Shown one piece after another: positions 48,301 to 50,217 of a stretch of 64,000 nucleotides of DNA. Numbering within the stretch: the stretch's first letter is position 1; each line of letters starts with the position of its first letter. The translations under genes were made by a program, and so were the position numbers. A model generated the notes under the pieces. The model worked only from the letters and a program-made list of their open reading frames with translations, had not been told where the DNA came from and did not search any database. The stretch comes from Micropterix aruncella (lineage: Eukaryota; Arthropoda; Insecta; Lepidoptera; Micropterigidae), in contig OX155951.1 in assembly GCA_944548615.1 (NCBI GenBank), positions 25,828,445 to 25,892,444 of the forward strand, read 5' to 3'.

Positions 48301-50217
48301 CTCCGTTGAGGACTTGTAAGTTTCCAAATTTGACACAAACATGTTTGTAATGATGGTTTTTATTGTAATTGTATTCATTAAAGCTCAAATTTATATCCAG
48401 AAGTATTATTTATTTAATTAAATTAAATTATCTTAAATTTTGCGATAGTTTAGCTTTAATGTACCTTTTGAACAGTTTAGCTTTCTAAGGTTAATAGCTC
48501 AGCCATAAAGGTTACTAAGGTCCGGATATATATTTAAATAAAAATTTAGCATCTGTTAGTCCAACATACGATACGATTTGTTTTTGTTAAAGTCTATGCC
48601 GGCTTGTAAATCATTTGATTCGCTACAGCCACTTACTGCGTTTTTCGATACTTAGAATTGAACAGAATCAAAGGTTATTTTTTGGTTGAGTAGAAGTCAG
48701 CTGGTTTAGTAATAATGTATAATTGGGACCTATTCTACATTGTTGCTGTTTTGACATCTTCCTGCTAAATTCACCTCGCTGATTCTGAAACTGCAATATT
48801 CGACCATCTTTATTCGGCCTCAATAAATAAGCAAGATATAGGCATTTTAAGAAGTGTCAAACACCTACATTTCAGTAAGTTAGGTTAGTTTTTTATTTTT
48901 AAACAATTTATAAACACCAATACCGCTTCAAATTGAATATTTTTCCACATGTATATTTGAAAATTTTATGTCTCAAAATATTGCGTGTCCGACGATCCGA
49001 TTTAGCATTAACCCCATGGGTTCACCTGACGGCTGATACTCGTCATGTGCATGTTTTGGCGTACCAACAATTGACGAGACTCGTTATTTTATTTCAGTTC
49101 TATGTGTCTTACGGATATCGCCCTTATTCTTACACATTTAAAATTTATAATACAAATTGATATTATCACAGATAATTATTTGAAAGAAGTCTGGCTACTT
49201 CTAGAAATTGTGGAATCCGTAGGTATGACGGGATATAGAAATTAGACAACAATACAAACTTATTGCTCTCATTTTCCTTGTCTTGATTTTATTTTTACGT
49301 GATATTTGATCCTATTACTCCATGAAAATAACACATCTGGCTGATGTTCATAATAACTAAACCCTCGTCAGACGTGAGTGTTCAATACGTTACGCTTCGA
49401 CTTCTTTATTATCAAGAAAAAAGGTCACAGAAATTTACCGAAATTCGTGGATAGTGTAAGGATTGGGTCATCCTAGTATACCGTTTTCGGTTTGCTAGGA
49501 TGACGGCATATCCCTTTCAGCCGTCAGGCCCAAAACTTTTTTTCTAAAACCATGTTTTTTTTGCACAGCAGAGGAAGGGGTACTTAAAAGGAAACGGCGC
49601 GAAAATTATGTTTTATTGCATCGCGCATTTTATGCGCGATCGCTTGGCGCATGTCTCGCCTCACGAAATTAATTTGACGAGATGCGGGAATTTTTAAATG
49701 AATGTGCACACATGATCAATAATGTGCACTATCGTGTTGGACGAGCCTAAAAGGGGTATATATCAGTACCCAAAGGTGCCGCTATATATACAATAAACCC
49801 GTAACCAAAGGGTTAAAATAATCGAACCTAGTATTGGTTTTTTGGTCGATAAATGAAAAAGGTGCAGATACTACATAAATTACCAACCATGATTTAAAAC
49901 TAGCTGTCACCAGCGCATATATTTGTGTTTTGGTGAAATCGTATGAGAAAGGGCCAATTCGGCCCGGCCAATAGCGTACTTAAACTAAACGATAGGACTA
50001 ATATCGCTACACTAACCTTTAGCATCATCTCATACACAATTTTTAAAACATCATTCCAACTGGGAAACTCATTGTTTTGATGATTCGCACTAATAAATTC
50101 GGGGGCTCCATCGCCGTCCAATAAGCCCCTCAATATTTCCGCAGCTTTTCGTCTTTCAGTAATACGATCAGACGTAACATTGTTTAGCGCTTCCGAGAGC
50201 GTGTGATTTAAAGACAT
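143..50217 (-). CDS. ATM: ATM serine/threonine kinase gene (28 exons, 3' end outside window)
   Basis: ATM is the nuclear PI3K-like kinase that senses DNA double-strand breaks (family knowledge). Exons, 5' to 3' on the minus strand: 50017-50217, 46765-46873, 46531-46695, 44085-44314, 37860-38216, 37670-37785, 33639-33851, 31282-32408, 29720-30132, 28868-29335, 28472-28795, 27814-28412, 23303-23724, 20688-21141, 18318-18808, 17953-18239, 17667-17865, 14976-15189, 14747-14912, 14504-14610, 14326-14433, 12832-13064, 6723-6968, 6478-6639, 4384-4490, 4200-4316, 1641-1760, 143-324. All junctions are GT-AG and all phases join, giving 7,937 nt or about 2,645 codons. Recognisable parts are the TAN motif (residues 8-34), the FAT region with DAVYGCG (exon 15), HPHHTL (exon 23), the ATP-binding segment [16 protein letters not shown] (exons 25-26) and RRSGVLEWC (exon 27). 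The first Met follows an in-frame TGA 24 nt upstream. Many introns are swollen by transposons. The exon joins are my manual reading, so a junction could shift by a few codons. Confidence 0.93.
341..505. repeat. Dispersed repeat, inverted copy of 27457-27621
   Basis: About 160 bp here reads as the reverse complement of 27457-27621. It shares the blocks GGCTGATTACAT, ACAGAAATAATACGGAGA and GAATGCCAT. It begins only about 16 bp from the exon 28 acceptor. The family was not identified. Confidence 0.7.
589..874. mobile_element. TTAA-flanked MITE (piggyBac-like), family a
   Basis: The element 593-870 has inverted ends CACGTTGATGGACAGTA and TACTGTCCATCAACAAG, flanked on both sides by TTAA. The palindromic motif CGCCTATAGGC recurs inside. 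It has no coding capacity. TTAA targets are the hallmark of piggyBac-type transposases. Confidence 0.8.
875..1640. other. Rest of ATM intron 27
   Basis: No gene seen. It holds a TATA-like stretch near 985, a CT-rich tract near 1020-1035 and a partial inverted pair (CTCTTCATAG near 1420, CTATGAAGAG near 1548). These could be an old LTR or MITE, but I cannot support either. Confidence 0.4.
1641..1760 (-). CDS. ATM: ATM exon 27: kinase N-lobe
   Basis: Residues 2546-2585. [20 protein letters not shown] matches the [20 protein letters not shown] segment of human ATM, and it ends at KYRPQ, corresponding to KRYRPND. Donor GTAGGT, acceptor TTTTAG. Phase 0 at both ends. Confidence 0.95.
2285..2520. 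mobile_element. Degenerate copy of TTAA element family f
   Basis: The sequence starts TTAACCTTTCGGAAACC and shares ordered blocks (TTAATCTTGTTAGTC, GCGGATCTGT) with the reverse complement of the element at 56230-56465. The right-hand TTAA is decayed. Confidence 0.55.
2718..3680. mobile_element. Non-autonomous DNA transposon with about 39-bp inverted repeats
   Basis: The left end AGTACGGGCCAAAGGAAAGT and the reverse complement of the right end AGTACGGGCCAAAGGAACGT match over about 39 bp, with AATAAATC shared at the inner edge. No target duplication could be fixed and no transposase is present. Short internal ORFs look random. Confidence 0.7.
3681..4199. other. Rest of ATM intron 26
   Basis: AT-rich intronic sequence. 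No coding or repeat structure that I can support. Confidence 0.4.
4200..4316 (-). CDS. ATM: ATM exon 26: kinase domain, DDLRQD block
   Basis: Residues 2507-2545, starting [20 protein letters not shown], equal to [19 protein letters not shown] of human ATM and nearly invariant in ATM/ATR/mTOR kinases. It ends with VRTYK. Acceptor TTTAG, donor GTACCT. Phase 0. Confidence 0.95.
4384..4490 (-). CDS. ATM: ATM exon 25: kinase ATP-binding region
   Basis: Residues 2471-2506, [20 protein letters not shown] then GSDG and MLLK. It corresponds to FRLAGGVNLPKII..GSDG..QLVK of human ATM, and the final Lys is the expected ATP-binding lysine. Acceptor TTTTAG, donor GTAACT. Confidence 0.93.
4640..5850 (-). 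mobile_element. Repeat B copy 1 (retroelement 3' end with endonuclease-like ORF), split by an insertion
   Basis: This is homologous to 23815-24470 and 46920-47460. The minus-strand ORF 5096-4821 reads [13 protein letters not shown], then [14 protein letters not shown], as in the better copy. A 3' tail of the type ATAAATAAATACAAA lies at the left. The repeat breaks off near 5168 and resumes near 5664 (AGAATCCAATC). The AT-rich 495 bp between starts with (TTTA)n and looks like a later insertion. Confidence 0.65.
5170..5660. mobile_element. AT-rich insertion inside repeat B copy 1
   Basis: It begins with a TTTA microsatellite (about 5173-5193), like a retrotransposon tail, and is strongly AT-rich with no ORF. 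Its limits come from comparison with repeat B copy 2. Confidence 0.5.
5851..6477. other. Rest of ATM intron 24
   Basis: No gene. A possible, very decayed TTAA element lies between TTAACCCC near 5910 and GGATTAA near 6165, but the ends match poorly. Confidence 0.3.
6478..6639 (-). CDS. ATM: ATM exon 24: FAT end / kinase start
   Basis: Residues 2417-2471. [20 protein letters not shown] matches TKLKNLEDVVVPTMEIKVD of human ATM. Acceptor CTCAG, donor GTAAGT. It starts in the middle of an Ala codon shared with exon 23. Confidence 0.95.
6723..6968 (-). CDS. ATM: ATM exon 23: HPHHTL block
   Basis: Residues 2335-2417. [20 protein letters not shown] matches [20 protein letters not shown], and [10 protein letters not shown] corresponds to MVRSVEALCD. 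Acceptor TTTCAG, donor GTGAGT. Confidence 0.96.
7040..7270 (-). repeat. Repeat A copy 1, left half (interrupted by LINE)
   Basis: The reverse complement matches 59930-60260, including AATTTCAGCTCAATC, TTTGGGCGCTATC and TCGTCTCAGGGGGGCTC. The other half of this copy lies at 11117-11170, so the LINE at 7271-11116 jumped into it. Confidence 0.75.
7343..10154 (-). pseudogene. CR1-like LINE ORF2: AP endonuclease plus reverse transcriptase, one frameshift
   Basis: ORF2 of a CR1-group LINE nicks target DNA and reverse transcribes its own RNA. The first part (10154-9327) is an APE-type endonuclease, with [27 protein letters not shown] and a final SDHFVLL. The second part (from about 9382 to 7343) is a reverse transcriptase with [45 protein letters not shown] and the catalytic FADD. 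The C-terminal [11 protein letters not shown] segment is usual in this group. The two parts overlap in different frames near 9330-9345, so a single base change separates them. Otherwise no stop is seen over about 930 codons. Recent insertion is likely. The exact clade (CR1, Rex1 or L2) is not settled. Confidence 0.88.
10184..10924 (-). CDS. CR1-like LINE ORF1: PHD-type zinc finger and coiled-coil RNA-binding protein
   Basis: An intact 246-residue ORF just upstream of ORF2 (29-nt gap). The N-terminus has eight regularly placed cysteines (7, 10, 25, 28, 33, 36, 58, 61) in a PHD-like pattern typical of CR1-group ORF1. A short heptad region around [16 protein letters not shown] follows, then a basic half resembling the transposase-22/L1 ORF1-like fold ([20 protein letters not shown]). 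It probably coats the element RNA. The lysine run near residue 190 comes from a long A tract. Confidence 0.85.
   Translation of the reverse strand: MSDVVKCMKCSSAIKKDEKNSNIKCNSCSREICVKCSELSATEMRVLGLQSSKIKYYCADCEEGLLSVPVLRNRISALENELANIKTQCTMGLNMDAVLQEMDERQHRSKNVIIFGINESASNSTEDRKKHDKLQVQKALEKIPDVNMERSIVVRLGKPVDNSAKPRPVKVILQNKHQALNVLKNKKKKKKLLPQNISASSDKTPYQRDQLRKLREELAERTDSGEKDLTIKYIKSVPRIVKAEKN
11117..11170 (-). repeat. Repeat A copy 1, right half
   Basis: GTGGTTGAAAT..TTCACCAG..GCGCACTTGTCATAT matches the reverse complement of 59880-59940. It continues the copy broken at 7270. Confidence 0.65.
11171..12750. other. Rest of ATM intron 22
   Basis: No gene supported. A plus-strand ORF at 11373-11660 has no recognisable domain. 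A GC-richer patch at 11740-12030 holds a palindrome (GGAGCGGTTTTCAACCGCTCC, about 11734-11754) and could be an unclassified element. Confidence 0.4.
12753..12808. repeat. Perfect 22-bp hairpin next to the exon 22 donor
   Basis: Arms 12753-12774 and 12787-12808 are exact inverted copies (GGCACTTATGTCACACTTAT..), with a 12-nt loop. The near arm begins 23 nt inside intron 22. Confidence 0.85.
12832..13064 (-). CDS. ATM: ATM exon 22: FAT C-terminal part
   Basis: Residues 2257-2335. [20 protein letters not shown] matches the NYINCLLSGEEHDMWVFRL region of human ATM and SLWLDN matches SLWLEN. Acceptor TTCTCAG, donor GTGAGT. The last codon is completed by exon 23 to give S-R. Confidence 0.94.
13065..14325. 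other. ATM intron 21, with a GC-rich island
   Basis: Mostly AT-rich. A sharp GC- and CpG-rich patch lies at about 13846-13935. An ORF crosses it on the plus strand (13724-13960), but its product is arginine-rich and has no domain. A 13-bp hairpin lies at 14093-14124 (GGCAGATATATGG and its complement, 6-nt loop). Confidence 0.45.
14326..14433 (-). CDS. ATM: ATM exon 21: FAT region
   Basis: Residues 2221-2257: [20 protein letters not shown] then [10 protein letters not shown], corresponding to [23 protein letters not shown] of human ATM. Acceptor TTTTTCAG, donor GTGAGT. It is missed by simple ORF searches because it is short. Confidence 0.9.
14504..14610 (-). CDS. ATM: ATM exon 20: FAT region
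   Basis: Residues 2186-2221, [20 protein letters not shown], matching [20 protein letters not shown]. Acceptor TTTTAG, donor GTAATT. Both phases fit exons 19 and 21. Confidence 0.92.
14747..14912 (-). CDS. ATM: ATM exon 19: FAT region
   Basis: Residues 2130-2185. [20 protein letters not shown] and [13 protein letters not shown] match CGNWLAETCLENPAVIMQ and LSLARFSDTQYQR. Acceptor TTACAG, donor GTAGGT. Confidence 0.93.
14976..15189 (-). CDS. ATM: ATM exon 18: FAT helical repeats
   Basis: Residues 2059-2130. [20 protein letters not shown] through [20 protein letters not shown] corresponds to LSILARTFKNTQLPERA..EAQVFWAKKEQSLALSIL. Acceptor TTTACAG, donor GTATGT. Confidence 0.92.
15285..16140 (+). 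mobile_element. RTE-like LINE ORF2 C-terminal fragment, split by an insertion
   Basis: VRPALLYGL (15323-15356) continues after a gap as [36 protein letters not shown] and GKGRPPLTW, the conserved tail of RTE-type reverse transcriptases. The frame is broken at about 15995. About 350 bp starting with an ATCAAATCAAATC repeat (15357-15706) interrupts it. Confidence 0.75.
15357..15706 (-). mobile_element. Retroelement 3' end inserted in the RTE fragment
   Basis: It opens with tandem ATCAAATCAAATC followed by AT-rich non-coding sequence. This looks like the simple-repeat tail and 3' UTR of a minus-strand LINE or SINE. Its edges are inferred from the broken RTE reading frame. Confidence 0.55.
16447..17005. 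mobile_element. TTAA-flanked element (piggyBac-like), family b
   Basis: The ends CCCCTCAAATGTGAGGCG and CGCCATTAATTTGAGGGG are flanked by TTAA. The centre (16800-16970) is a large imperfect palindrome rich in AAATGTAAAT and GCTCTATAGTAA units. It may be a second element inserted at an inner TTAA near 16786. Confidence 0.65.
17006..17666. other. Rest of ATM intron 17
   Basis: AT-rich. No coding or repeat feature that I can support. Confidence 0.4.
17667..17865 (-). CDS. ATM: ATM exon 17: FAT region
   Basis: Residues 1993-2059. [20 protein letters not shown] and [14 protein letters not shown] match [24 protein letters not shown]. Acceptor TTTTCAG, donor GTACTG. Confidence 0.94.
17953..18239 (-). 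CDS. ATM: ATM exon 16: FAT helical repeats
   Basis: Residues 1897-1992: [12 protein letters not shown] then [16 protein letters not shown], in the position of MQWDH..ESLYNALQSLRD in human ATM. Acceptor TTTTAG, donor GTACAA. Phase 0 at its 3' end. Confidence 0.9.
18318..18808 (-). CDS. ATM: ATM exon 15: start of FAT, YGCG motif
   Basis: Residues 1733-1897. [20 protein letters not shown] matches [20 protein letters not shown], and [13 protein letters not shown] matches EPDSLYGCGGGKM, a signature of ATM. Acceptor TTTCAG, donor GTAAGC. Confidence 0.96.
19083..20093 (+). mobile_element. Internally deleted piggyBac element, family c
   Basis: The ends are CCCTTAACCACCTAGCATACG and the complement of AGATGCTAGGTAGTTAAGGG, flanked by TTAA at 19083-19086 and 20090-20093. 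The subterminal motif CATACGTCTCACAGA is repeated inverted on the right. It carries only the start of a transposase gene, and an exact hairpin of TACAGTTTTTCAC arms lies at about 19670-19700. Confidence 0.82.
19346..19640 (+). pseudogene. piggyBac transposase N-terminal remnant
   Basis: ATG at 19346 opens MALNDEDI, then an in-frame TAG, then [17 protein letters not shown] and an acidic stretch. A second stop and a shifted frame follow ([20 protein letters not shown]). The acidic, serine-rich leader resembles piggyBac transposase N-termini. The catalytic DDD core is missing, so the copy cannot encode an active enzyme. Confidence 0.6.
20140..20610 (+). mobile_element. CR1-like LINE 3' fragment
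   Basis: [18 protein letters not shown] followed by a decayed [15 protein letters not shown] tail matches the end of the LINE ORF2 at 7343. It ends GCAAAGCTGC then AATAAT repeats, the family's 3' end. The frame is broken in several places. Confidence 0.7.
20688..21141 (-). CDS. ATM: ATM exon 14: pre-FAT helical repeats
   Basis: Residues 1582-1733. [20 protein letters not shown] and [12 protein letters not shown] correspond to [23 protein letters not shown] and [32 protein letters not shown] matches the SQRTMLAVVDYMRRQKRP end. Acceptor TTGCAG, donor GTAATA. Confidence 0.94.
21556..22381. mobile_element. TTAA-flanked element with GC-rich inverted ends, family d
   Basis: The element 21560-22377 has inverted ends AGGATGATTCATGCTACACC, then CGGGCCGGG blocks, at both sides, with TTAA outside. 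Subterminal GTAGCATGAATGACTGG and CCGGAGCACG repeats echo the ends. The interior is AT-rich with no transposase. A (TTCTA)n tract at 22212-22234 looks like the tail of a smaller retroinsertion. Confidence 0.75.
22382..23302. other. Rest of ATM intron 13
   Basis: No gene or clear repeat seen. The patch CCCGTTCAGTA is duplicated near 22790. Confidence 0.35.
23303..23724 (-). CDS. ATM: ATM exon 13: helical repeats
   Basis: Residues 1441-1582. [20 protein letters not shown] and [16 protein letters not shown] match [20 protein letters not shown] and EAVGSCLGEVGPIDF of human ATM. Acceptor TTTTTCAG, donor GTTAGT. Confidence 0.95.
23815..24480 (-). mobile_element. Repeat B copy 2 (best copy)
   Basis: The tail ATAAATAAATACAAA lies on the left, then about 650 bp carrying a 190-residue minus-strand ORF (24456-23884). 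Copies 1 and 3 align along its whole length. Confidence 0.72.
23884..24456 (-). pseudogene. Retroelement C-terminal domain resembling a restriction-like endonuclease
   Basis: The 190-residue ORF reads [20 protein letters not shown], then [52 protein letters not shown] and ASQILWLRR. The order PD..(about 12)..ELTVPWE recalls the PD-(D/E)xK core found at the C-terminus of site-specific non-LTR elements. I recognise the block as a recurrent animal retroelement tail but cannot name the clade. No reverse transcriptase is attached here. It is open to residue 190 but lacks an obvious start, so it is a truncated remnant. Confidence 0.55.
24531..27067 (-). mobile_element. Ginger-type DNA transposon, apparently complete
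   Basis: The 2,537-bp element has inverted ends of about 75-80 bp that begin TGTTACAGTTAA and continue GTTTTTAGATAGAACGCG and CTAGTTAGAACTAGTTTTT. It is flanked by TATA/ATATA on both sides, consistent with a 4-5 bp duplication but ambiguous in this AT run. It carries one spliced integrase gene and nothing else. It lies in ATM intron 12. Confidence 0.8.
24948..26785 (-). CDS. Ginger-type integrase-like transposase with CXC zinc domain (two exons)
   Basis: Predicted cut-and-paste transposase using a retroviral-type DDE integrase fold. Exon 1 is 26785-25260 and exon 2 is 25173-24948, with donor GTATGT and acceptor TTTTCAG. Joined they give 583 residues with no stop. An HHCC zinc finger (H101, H106, C135, C138) precedes the catalytic core at D166 (CQVDLIDM), D225 (LHSDNGREF) and E262 ([14 protein letters not shown]). 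Exon 2 adds a cysteine-rich CXC block, [18 protein letters not shown]. The layout matches the insect KRBA2/SCAND3-like proteins derived from Ginger transposons. The intact frame and near-identical inverted ends suggest a young, possibly active copy. It could also be read as a Gypsy integrase, but no reverse transcriptase or LTR is present. Confidence 0.8.
27157..27741. mobile_element. Candidate inverted-repeat element in ATM intron 12
   Basis: TTAGATTGCTCAATG (27157-27171) and its exact complement (27727-27741) bound a region with several GATGGCGC/GCGCCATC motifs. It includes the repeat shared with 341-505 (27457-27621). No ORF. Confidence 0.5.
27457..27621. repeat. Dispersed repeat, inverted copy of 341-505
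   Basis: It reads as the reverse complement of 341-505 with scattered differences. It lies inside the inverted-repeat candidate at 27157-27741, which hints that the copy at 341-505 is a piece of the same element. Confidence 0.7.
27814..28412 (-). CDS. ATM: ATM exon 12: HEAT-type helical repeats
   Basis: Residues 1242-1441: [14 protein letters not shown] through [20 protein letters not shown] and [11 protein letters not shown]. The last part matches [20 protein letters not shown] and LLDPFPDHVVF of human ATM. Acceptor ATTTCAG, donor GTAATT. Confidence 0.94.
28472..28795 (-). CDS. ATM: ATM exon 11: helical repeats
   Basis: Residues 1134-1241: [20 protein letters not shown] through [15 protein letters not shown]. 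Acceptor TTTTTAG, donor GTAAGT. Phase 0 at both ends. The position equals the DCFPKILVNILPYF block of human ATM. Confidence 0.92.
28868..29335 (-). CDS. ATM: ATM exon 10: helical repeats
   Basis: Residues 978-1133. [20 protein letters not shown] and DFPSGL match [27 protein letters not shown] of human ATM. Acceptor ATTTCAG, donor GTAGGC. Phase 0 at both ends. Confidence 0.93.
29720..30132 (-). CDS. ATM: ATM exon 9: helical repeats
   Basis: Residues 840-977: [20 protein letters not shown], then [20 protein letters not shown] and IYVSVKLL. It corresponds to the [28 protein letters not shown] segment. Acceptor TTTTCAG, donor GTAAGT. Confidence 0.92.
30185..31231. mobile_element. Inverted-repeat element filling ATM intron 8
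   Basis: The left end TGGACCAACCCACCAACAGG and the reverse complement of the right end TGGACCAAGAACCGACAGAG both continue into GATGAGAC. The 1,047-bp element has no transposase and I could not fix a target duplication. It takes up nearly all of the 1,149-bp intron. Confidence 0.65.
31282..32408 (-). CDS. ATM: ATM exon 8: largest exon, helical repeats
   Basis: Residues 464-840, 375 codons without a stop. [20 protein letters not shown] and [15 protein letters not shown] fit the SLKESIMKWLLF and SRLLVGVLGCYCYMGV stretches of human ATM. It ends [11 protein letters not shown]. Acceptor TTTTTTCAG, donor GTGAGT. Confidence 0.94.
32409..33638. other. ATM intron 7 with a GGTGGACGGTT minisatellite
   Basis: About four imperfect units of the type GGCATTGGTGGACGGTTGGG lie at 32494-32590. 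The following CGCTGCAGAGCGCCACGC patch looks transposon-derived. The remainder is AT-rich and featureless to my eye. Confidence 0.5.
33639..33851 (-). CDS. ATM: ATM exon 7: helical repeats
   Basis: Residues 393-464: [20 protein letters not shown] and [11 protein letters not shown]. The end sits where human ATM has LLKLWNKIWCITFR. Acceptor TTTTAG, donor GTAAGT. Confidence 0.92.
34140..34461 (+). pseudogene. hAT transposase C-terminal fragment
   Basis: [20 protein letters not shown], then [15 protein letters not shown] and SCTEFKDAI, matches the hAT dimerisation region (typical form SNAFVERVFSLMN..W.D.RNR..V..VKSEL). It is open over about 110 residues and broken at its 3' end by a TTAA element. 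The N-terminal BED finger and the catalytic core are absent. Confidence 0.75.
34458..34799. mobile_element. TTAA-flanked MITE (piggyBac-like), family e, inside hAT #1
   Basis: The ends CCCCTCGCGGCCCGCGG and CCGTCTGGTACGCGAGGGG are flanked by TTAA at 34458-34461 and 34796-34799. The GGGCCGTCTGG motif repeats near the right end. 334 bp, no ORF. Confidence 0.8.
34929..35749. mobile_element. hAT #2 (non-autonomous), inserted in the mariner 5' region
   Basis: The ends CAGTGTTGCCAACTTAGG and GTACTTGGCAACACTG span 34937-35741, with 8-bp flanks CCAGTGAT and GCAGTGAT (7 of 8 match). No transposase. It contains the Harbinger MITE. Confidence 0.78.
35179..35329. mobile_element. PIF/Harbinger-type MITE, copy 1
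   Basis: The 145-bp element has ends TGCCCGCTCCACACATTG and CAATGTATGAGCGGGCA, flanked by TAA (35179-35181, 35327-35329). A sister copy is at 56801-56940. A 3-bp TWA duplication is typical of PIF/Harbinger. Confidence 0.82.
35826..36866 (+). pseudogene. mariner transposase pseudogene
   Basis: The start [13 protein letters not shown] is followed by [14 protein letters not shown] (helix-turn-helix region). Later pieces are [20 protein letters not shown] and [13 protein letters not shown], the catalytic-core motifs of DD34D mariners, then a tail [17 protein letters not shown]. Several stops and frame changes (36074, 36307, 36693) inactivate it, and the expected catalytic Asp after PDLAP is followed by a decayed YHLF motif. 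Confidence 0.82.
37048..37574 (+). mobile_element. Non-autonomous Helitron inside hAT #1
   Basis: It starts TCAATACTAATATTATAAAG and ends GGGTCAGCTAG, lying between a host A and T as Helitrons do. The hairpin GCCCAACGAAGTGGGC lies 10-12 nt before the CTAG end. Short internal tandem repeats (TTTTACTGCATA, AGACACTCACAA) are present, with no Rep/helicase gene. Confidence 0.8.
37670..37785 (-). CDS. ATM: ATM exon 6: helical repeats
   Basis: Residues 355-393: [20 protein letters not shown], then [18 protein letters not shown]. It corresponds to [20 protein letters not shown]. Too short for a simple ORF call, but both splice sites (TTTCCAG, GTAAGC) and phases fit. Confidence 0.9.
37860..38216 (-). 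CDS. ATM: ATM exon 5: N-terminal helical repeats
   Basis: Residues 236-354. [40 protein letters not shown] and DLIIAE match [40 protein letters not shown] and LLVNE of human ATM. Acceptor GTTTCAG, donor GTAAGC. Confidence 0.95.
38762..39572 (+). mobile_element. Decayed CR1-like LINE 3' fragment
   Basis: [58 protein letters not shown] and [12 protein letters not shown] align with the ORF2 end of the LINE at 7343. Frameshifts separate the pieces. It ends with CAGTTTAAGCTGC and an AAT microsatellite. Confidence 0.82.
39573..39966 (+). pseudogene. mariner transposase C-terminal part
   Basis: [20 protein letters not shown] and [20 protein letters not shown], the mariner catalytic-core motifs (DD34D type with CDFFLF), then [17 protein letters not shown] and [15 protein letters not shown]. 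The C-terminal part is open for about 112 residues. The N-terminal part is missing, lost where the LINE sits. Confidence 0.82.
40144..40316 (+). repeat. Copia 5' LTR
   Basis: 173 bp. An AATAAA signal lies near 40201 and a T-rich tract at about 40236. It starts TA rather than the usual TG. Confidence 0.92.
40742..43723 (+). CDS. Copia Gag-Pol polyprotein lacking integrase
   Basis: A single open frame of 993 residues from the Met at 40742 (the frame is open further upstream, but Gag homology begins here with [15 protein letters not shown]). It has a Gag domain, then a CCHC zinc knuckle [14 protein letters not shown] (from residue 244) and the aspartic protease site [10 protein letters not shown] (D292). 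Reverse transcriptase follows with [32 protein letters not shown] and YVDD (679-682), then RNase H with YSDADYAGD and STTESEYMA. Between the protease and RT there are only about 90 residues. The GAG-pre-integrase zinc finger and the DDE integrase core (roughly 350-400 residues in Copia) are absent without a frame break. This copy could make Gag, PR and RT/RH but not integrate by itself. Confidence 0.9.
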   Translation: MEGDRINIEKLEGVGESCNWLTWKFQMRQILEDNELFDIVDGAEEKPTAAEPDYATKIVVWKKKDAKSRRIISTACRRQAVMQIMTCATANEMWEMLRGTYEHTSKANTLLLQQKYYSYAKKAGDDIATFLSKLMEIVQQLRDQKETISDSMVISKILITLPAEFNHFHSAWESASSESQTLTNLRARLMAEELRLKSQGQVEEVEALIAKRTFPKKTYNIKKGNSSNSNNKLTNKSDKPKGKCFKCGKGGHWKRDCPEKKHSSDEKREDGSVDAFICHSATSGDKDTWILDSGATDHMSHRRDWFENFTEISKQVKIGNGDRIVARGKGDISIHAFNGNDWIRKRVMGVLFVPDLQMNLFSSGKVTDHGHQLSMDNKRCELLKNGNVVAVGVRRNGLFQMLFKVNQISRIEATTNANKYDVNDEDVEELFTPEEREERGAICDLDNRNVINRRLRDRNTITAAKRLTYFASGHHSAMLAVTEEPRTFEEAIKSSDHRQWKQAMNEEYDSLIINRTWTLVKAPVDQRVIDNRWVYKVKQNPDGSIDRYKARLVVRGFTQQYGIDYHETFSPVVKFTSIRAILALATSKKMKLKQFDIKTAFLNGDLEENVYMSQPIGYDDESGRVCKLSKSLYGLKQASRCWNKKFTLFINKFGFKASESDPCVFVCNGENGMLILAIYVDDGLIAAEKQEAIVPVIGHLKKEFEIKIFDLKCFLGLEIDQRSDGSIHIHQQGYARKILDRFNMTNCNAVSTPLDISQNLGDFETDEETNFPYREAVGSLMYLAVATRPDISFAVGSVSRYLEKPAAAHVNAVKRILKYVKGTVDMGIRFETENDLHFCGYSDADYAGDVSTRRSTSGYVFMFGGSVISWGSERQKSVALSTTESEYMAASHAIKELVWLKNLLCELQQSKLDVPIFFMDNQSAIRLVKNPEFHKRTKHIDVRYHFIREKFEDGIFELKYVQTDEQTADIMTKALSRPKHQHFCTLMNVMPNN
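43826..43998 (+). repeat. Copia 3' LTR
   Basis: 173 bp, no difference seen from the 5' LTR. It directly follows the polypurine tract and is followed by the CCAAT duplication. Confidence 0.92.
44085..44314 (-). CDS. ATM: ATM exon 4: N-terminal helical repeats
   Basis: Residues 159-235: [40 protein letters not shown] and [17 protein letters not shown]. It lies in the HRVLVARIIHAVTKGCC region of human ATM. Donor GTAAGC. The chosen acceptor TTTACAG is the innermost of two identical ones (see 44301-44392). Confidence 0.88.
44301..44392 (-). repeat. Three tandem 31-32 bp units spanning the exon 4 acceptor
   Basis: Units begin at 44301, 44333 and 44364, each AAGTTTTA.TAAAT.TGTAAAGTA. Units 1 and 3 both carry TTTACAG plus the first coding bases ATTTACTAAAACTT. 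Using the outer acceptor would start the exon at 44377 and add 21 in-frame codons with no stop. Confidence 0.85.
44640..46390 (+). repeat. Repeat D: two diverged tandem copies ending in poly(A)
   Basis: 44640-45320 and 45690-46370 share ordered blocks: GTTGTCAACTAC, CGTTTTCTCTCCCACGG against CGTTCTGTCTCCCGTGA, CTTTGCCCGTCA, and CGGGAACGGGTTGCC against CGGGATCGGGTGACC. The second copy runs into a 14-16 A tract near 46374-46388, as a plus-strand LINE or SINE 3' end would. GC content is above the surrounding intron 3. No long ORF. Confidence 0.6.
46531..46695 (-). CDS. ATM: ATM exon 3
   Basis: Residues 104-159: [20 protein letters not shown], then [15 protein letters not shown] chose the acceptor ATATTTCAG at 46696-46697. 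An apparent acceptor at 46733 is in the wrong phase for exon 2 and would give an immediate stop. Donor GTACGT. Confidence 0.85.
46765..46873 (-). CDS. ATM: ATM exon 2
   Basis: Residues 68-104: [20 protein letters not shown], then [16 protein letters not shown]. It follows exon 1 in phase 0, at the position of [20 protein letters not shown] in human ATM. Acceptor ATTTAG, donor GTATTT. Sequence similarity is weak; phase and position support it. Confidence 0.78.
46915..47470 (-). mobile_element. Repeat B copy 3, in ATM intron 1
   Basis: ACTCCGGACTAACGACCGGC, ACTGCCCCTTCATGATGCGG and GATTATTTTCTTGGACAGAG line up with copy 2. The ORF is fragmented (pieces [20 protein letters not shown] and [11 protein letters not shown] in different frames). 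Confidence 0.68.
47471..50016. other. Rest of ATM intron 1
   Basis: No exon found. A patch at 47980-48080 with repeated CAGTGCGCG words looks transposon-derived. A hairpin GTCATCCTAG/CTAGGATGAC lies at about 49468-49504, and a GCGCGATCGC patch near 49620-49680. None could be classified. Confidence 0.4.
50017..50217 (-). CDS. ATM: ATM exon 1: start codon and TAN motif
   Basis: Residues 1-67. [20 protein letters not shown] is the Tel1/ATM N-terminal (TAN) motif, matching [20 protein letters not shown] in human ATM, and [17 protein letters not shown] matches YLNWDAVFRFLQKYIQK. An in-frame TGA lies 24 nt before the ATG. Donor GTTAGT. Confidence 0.95.
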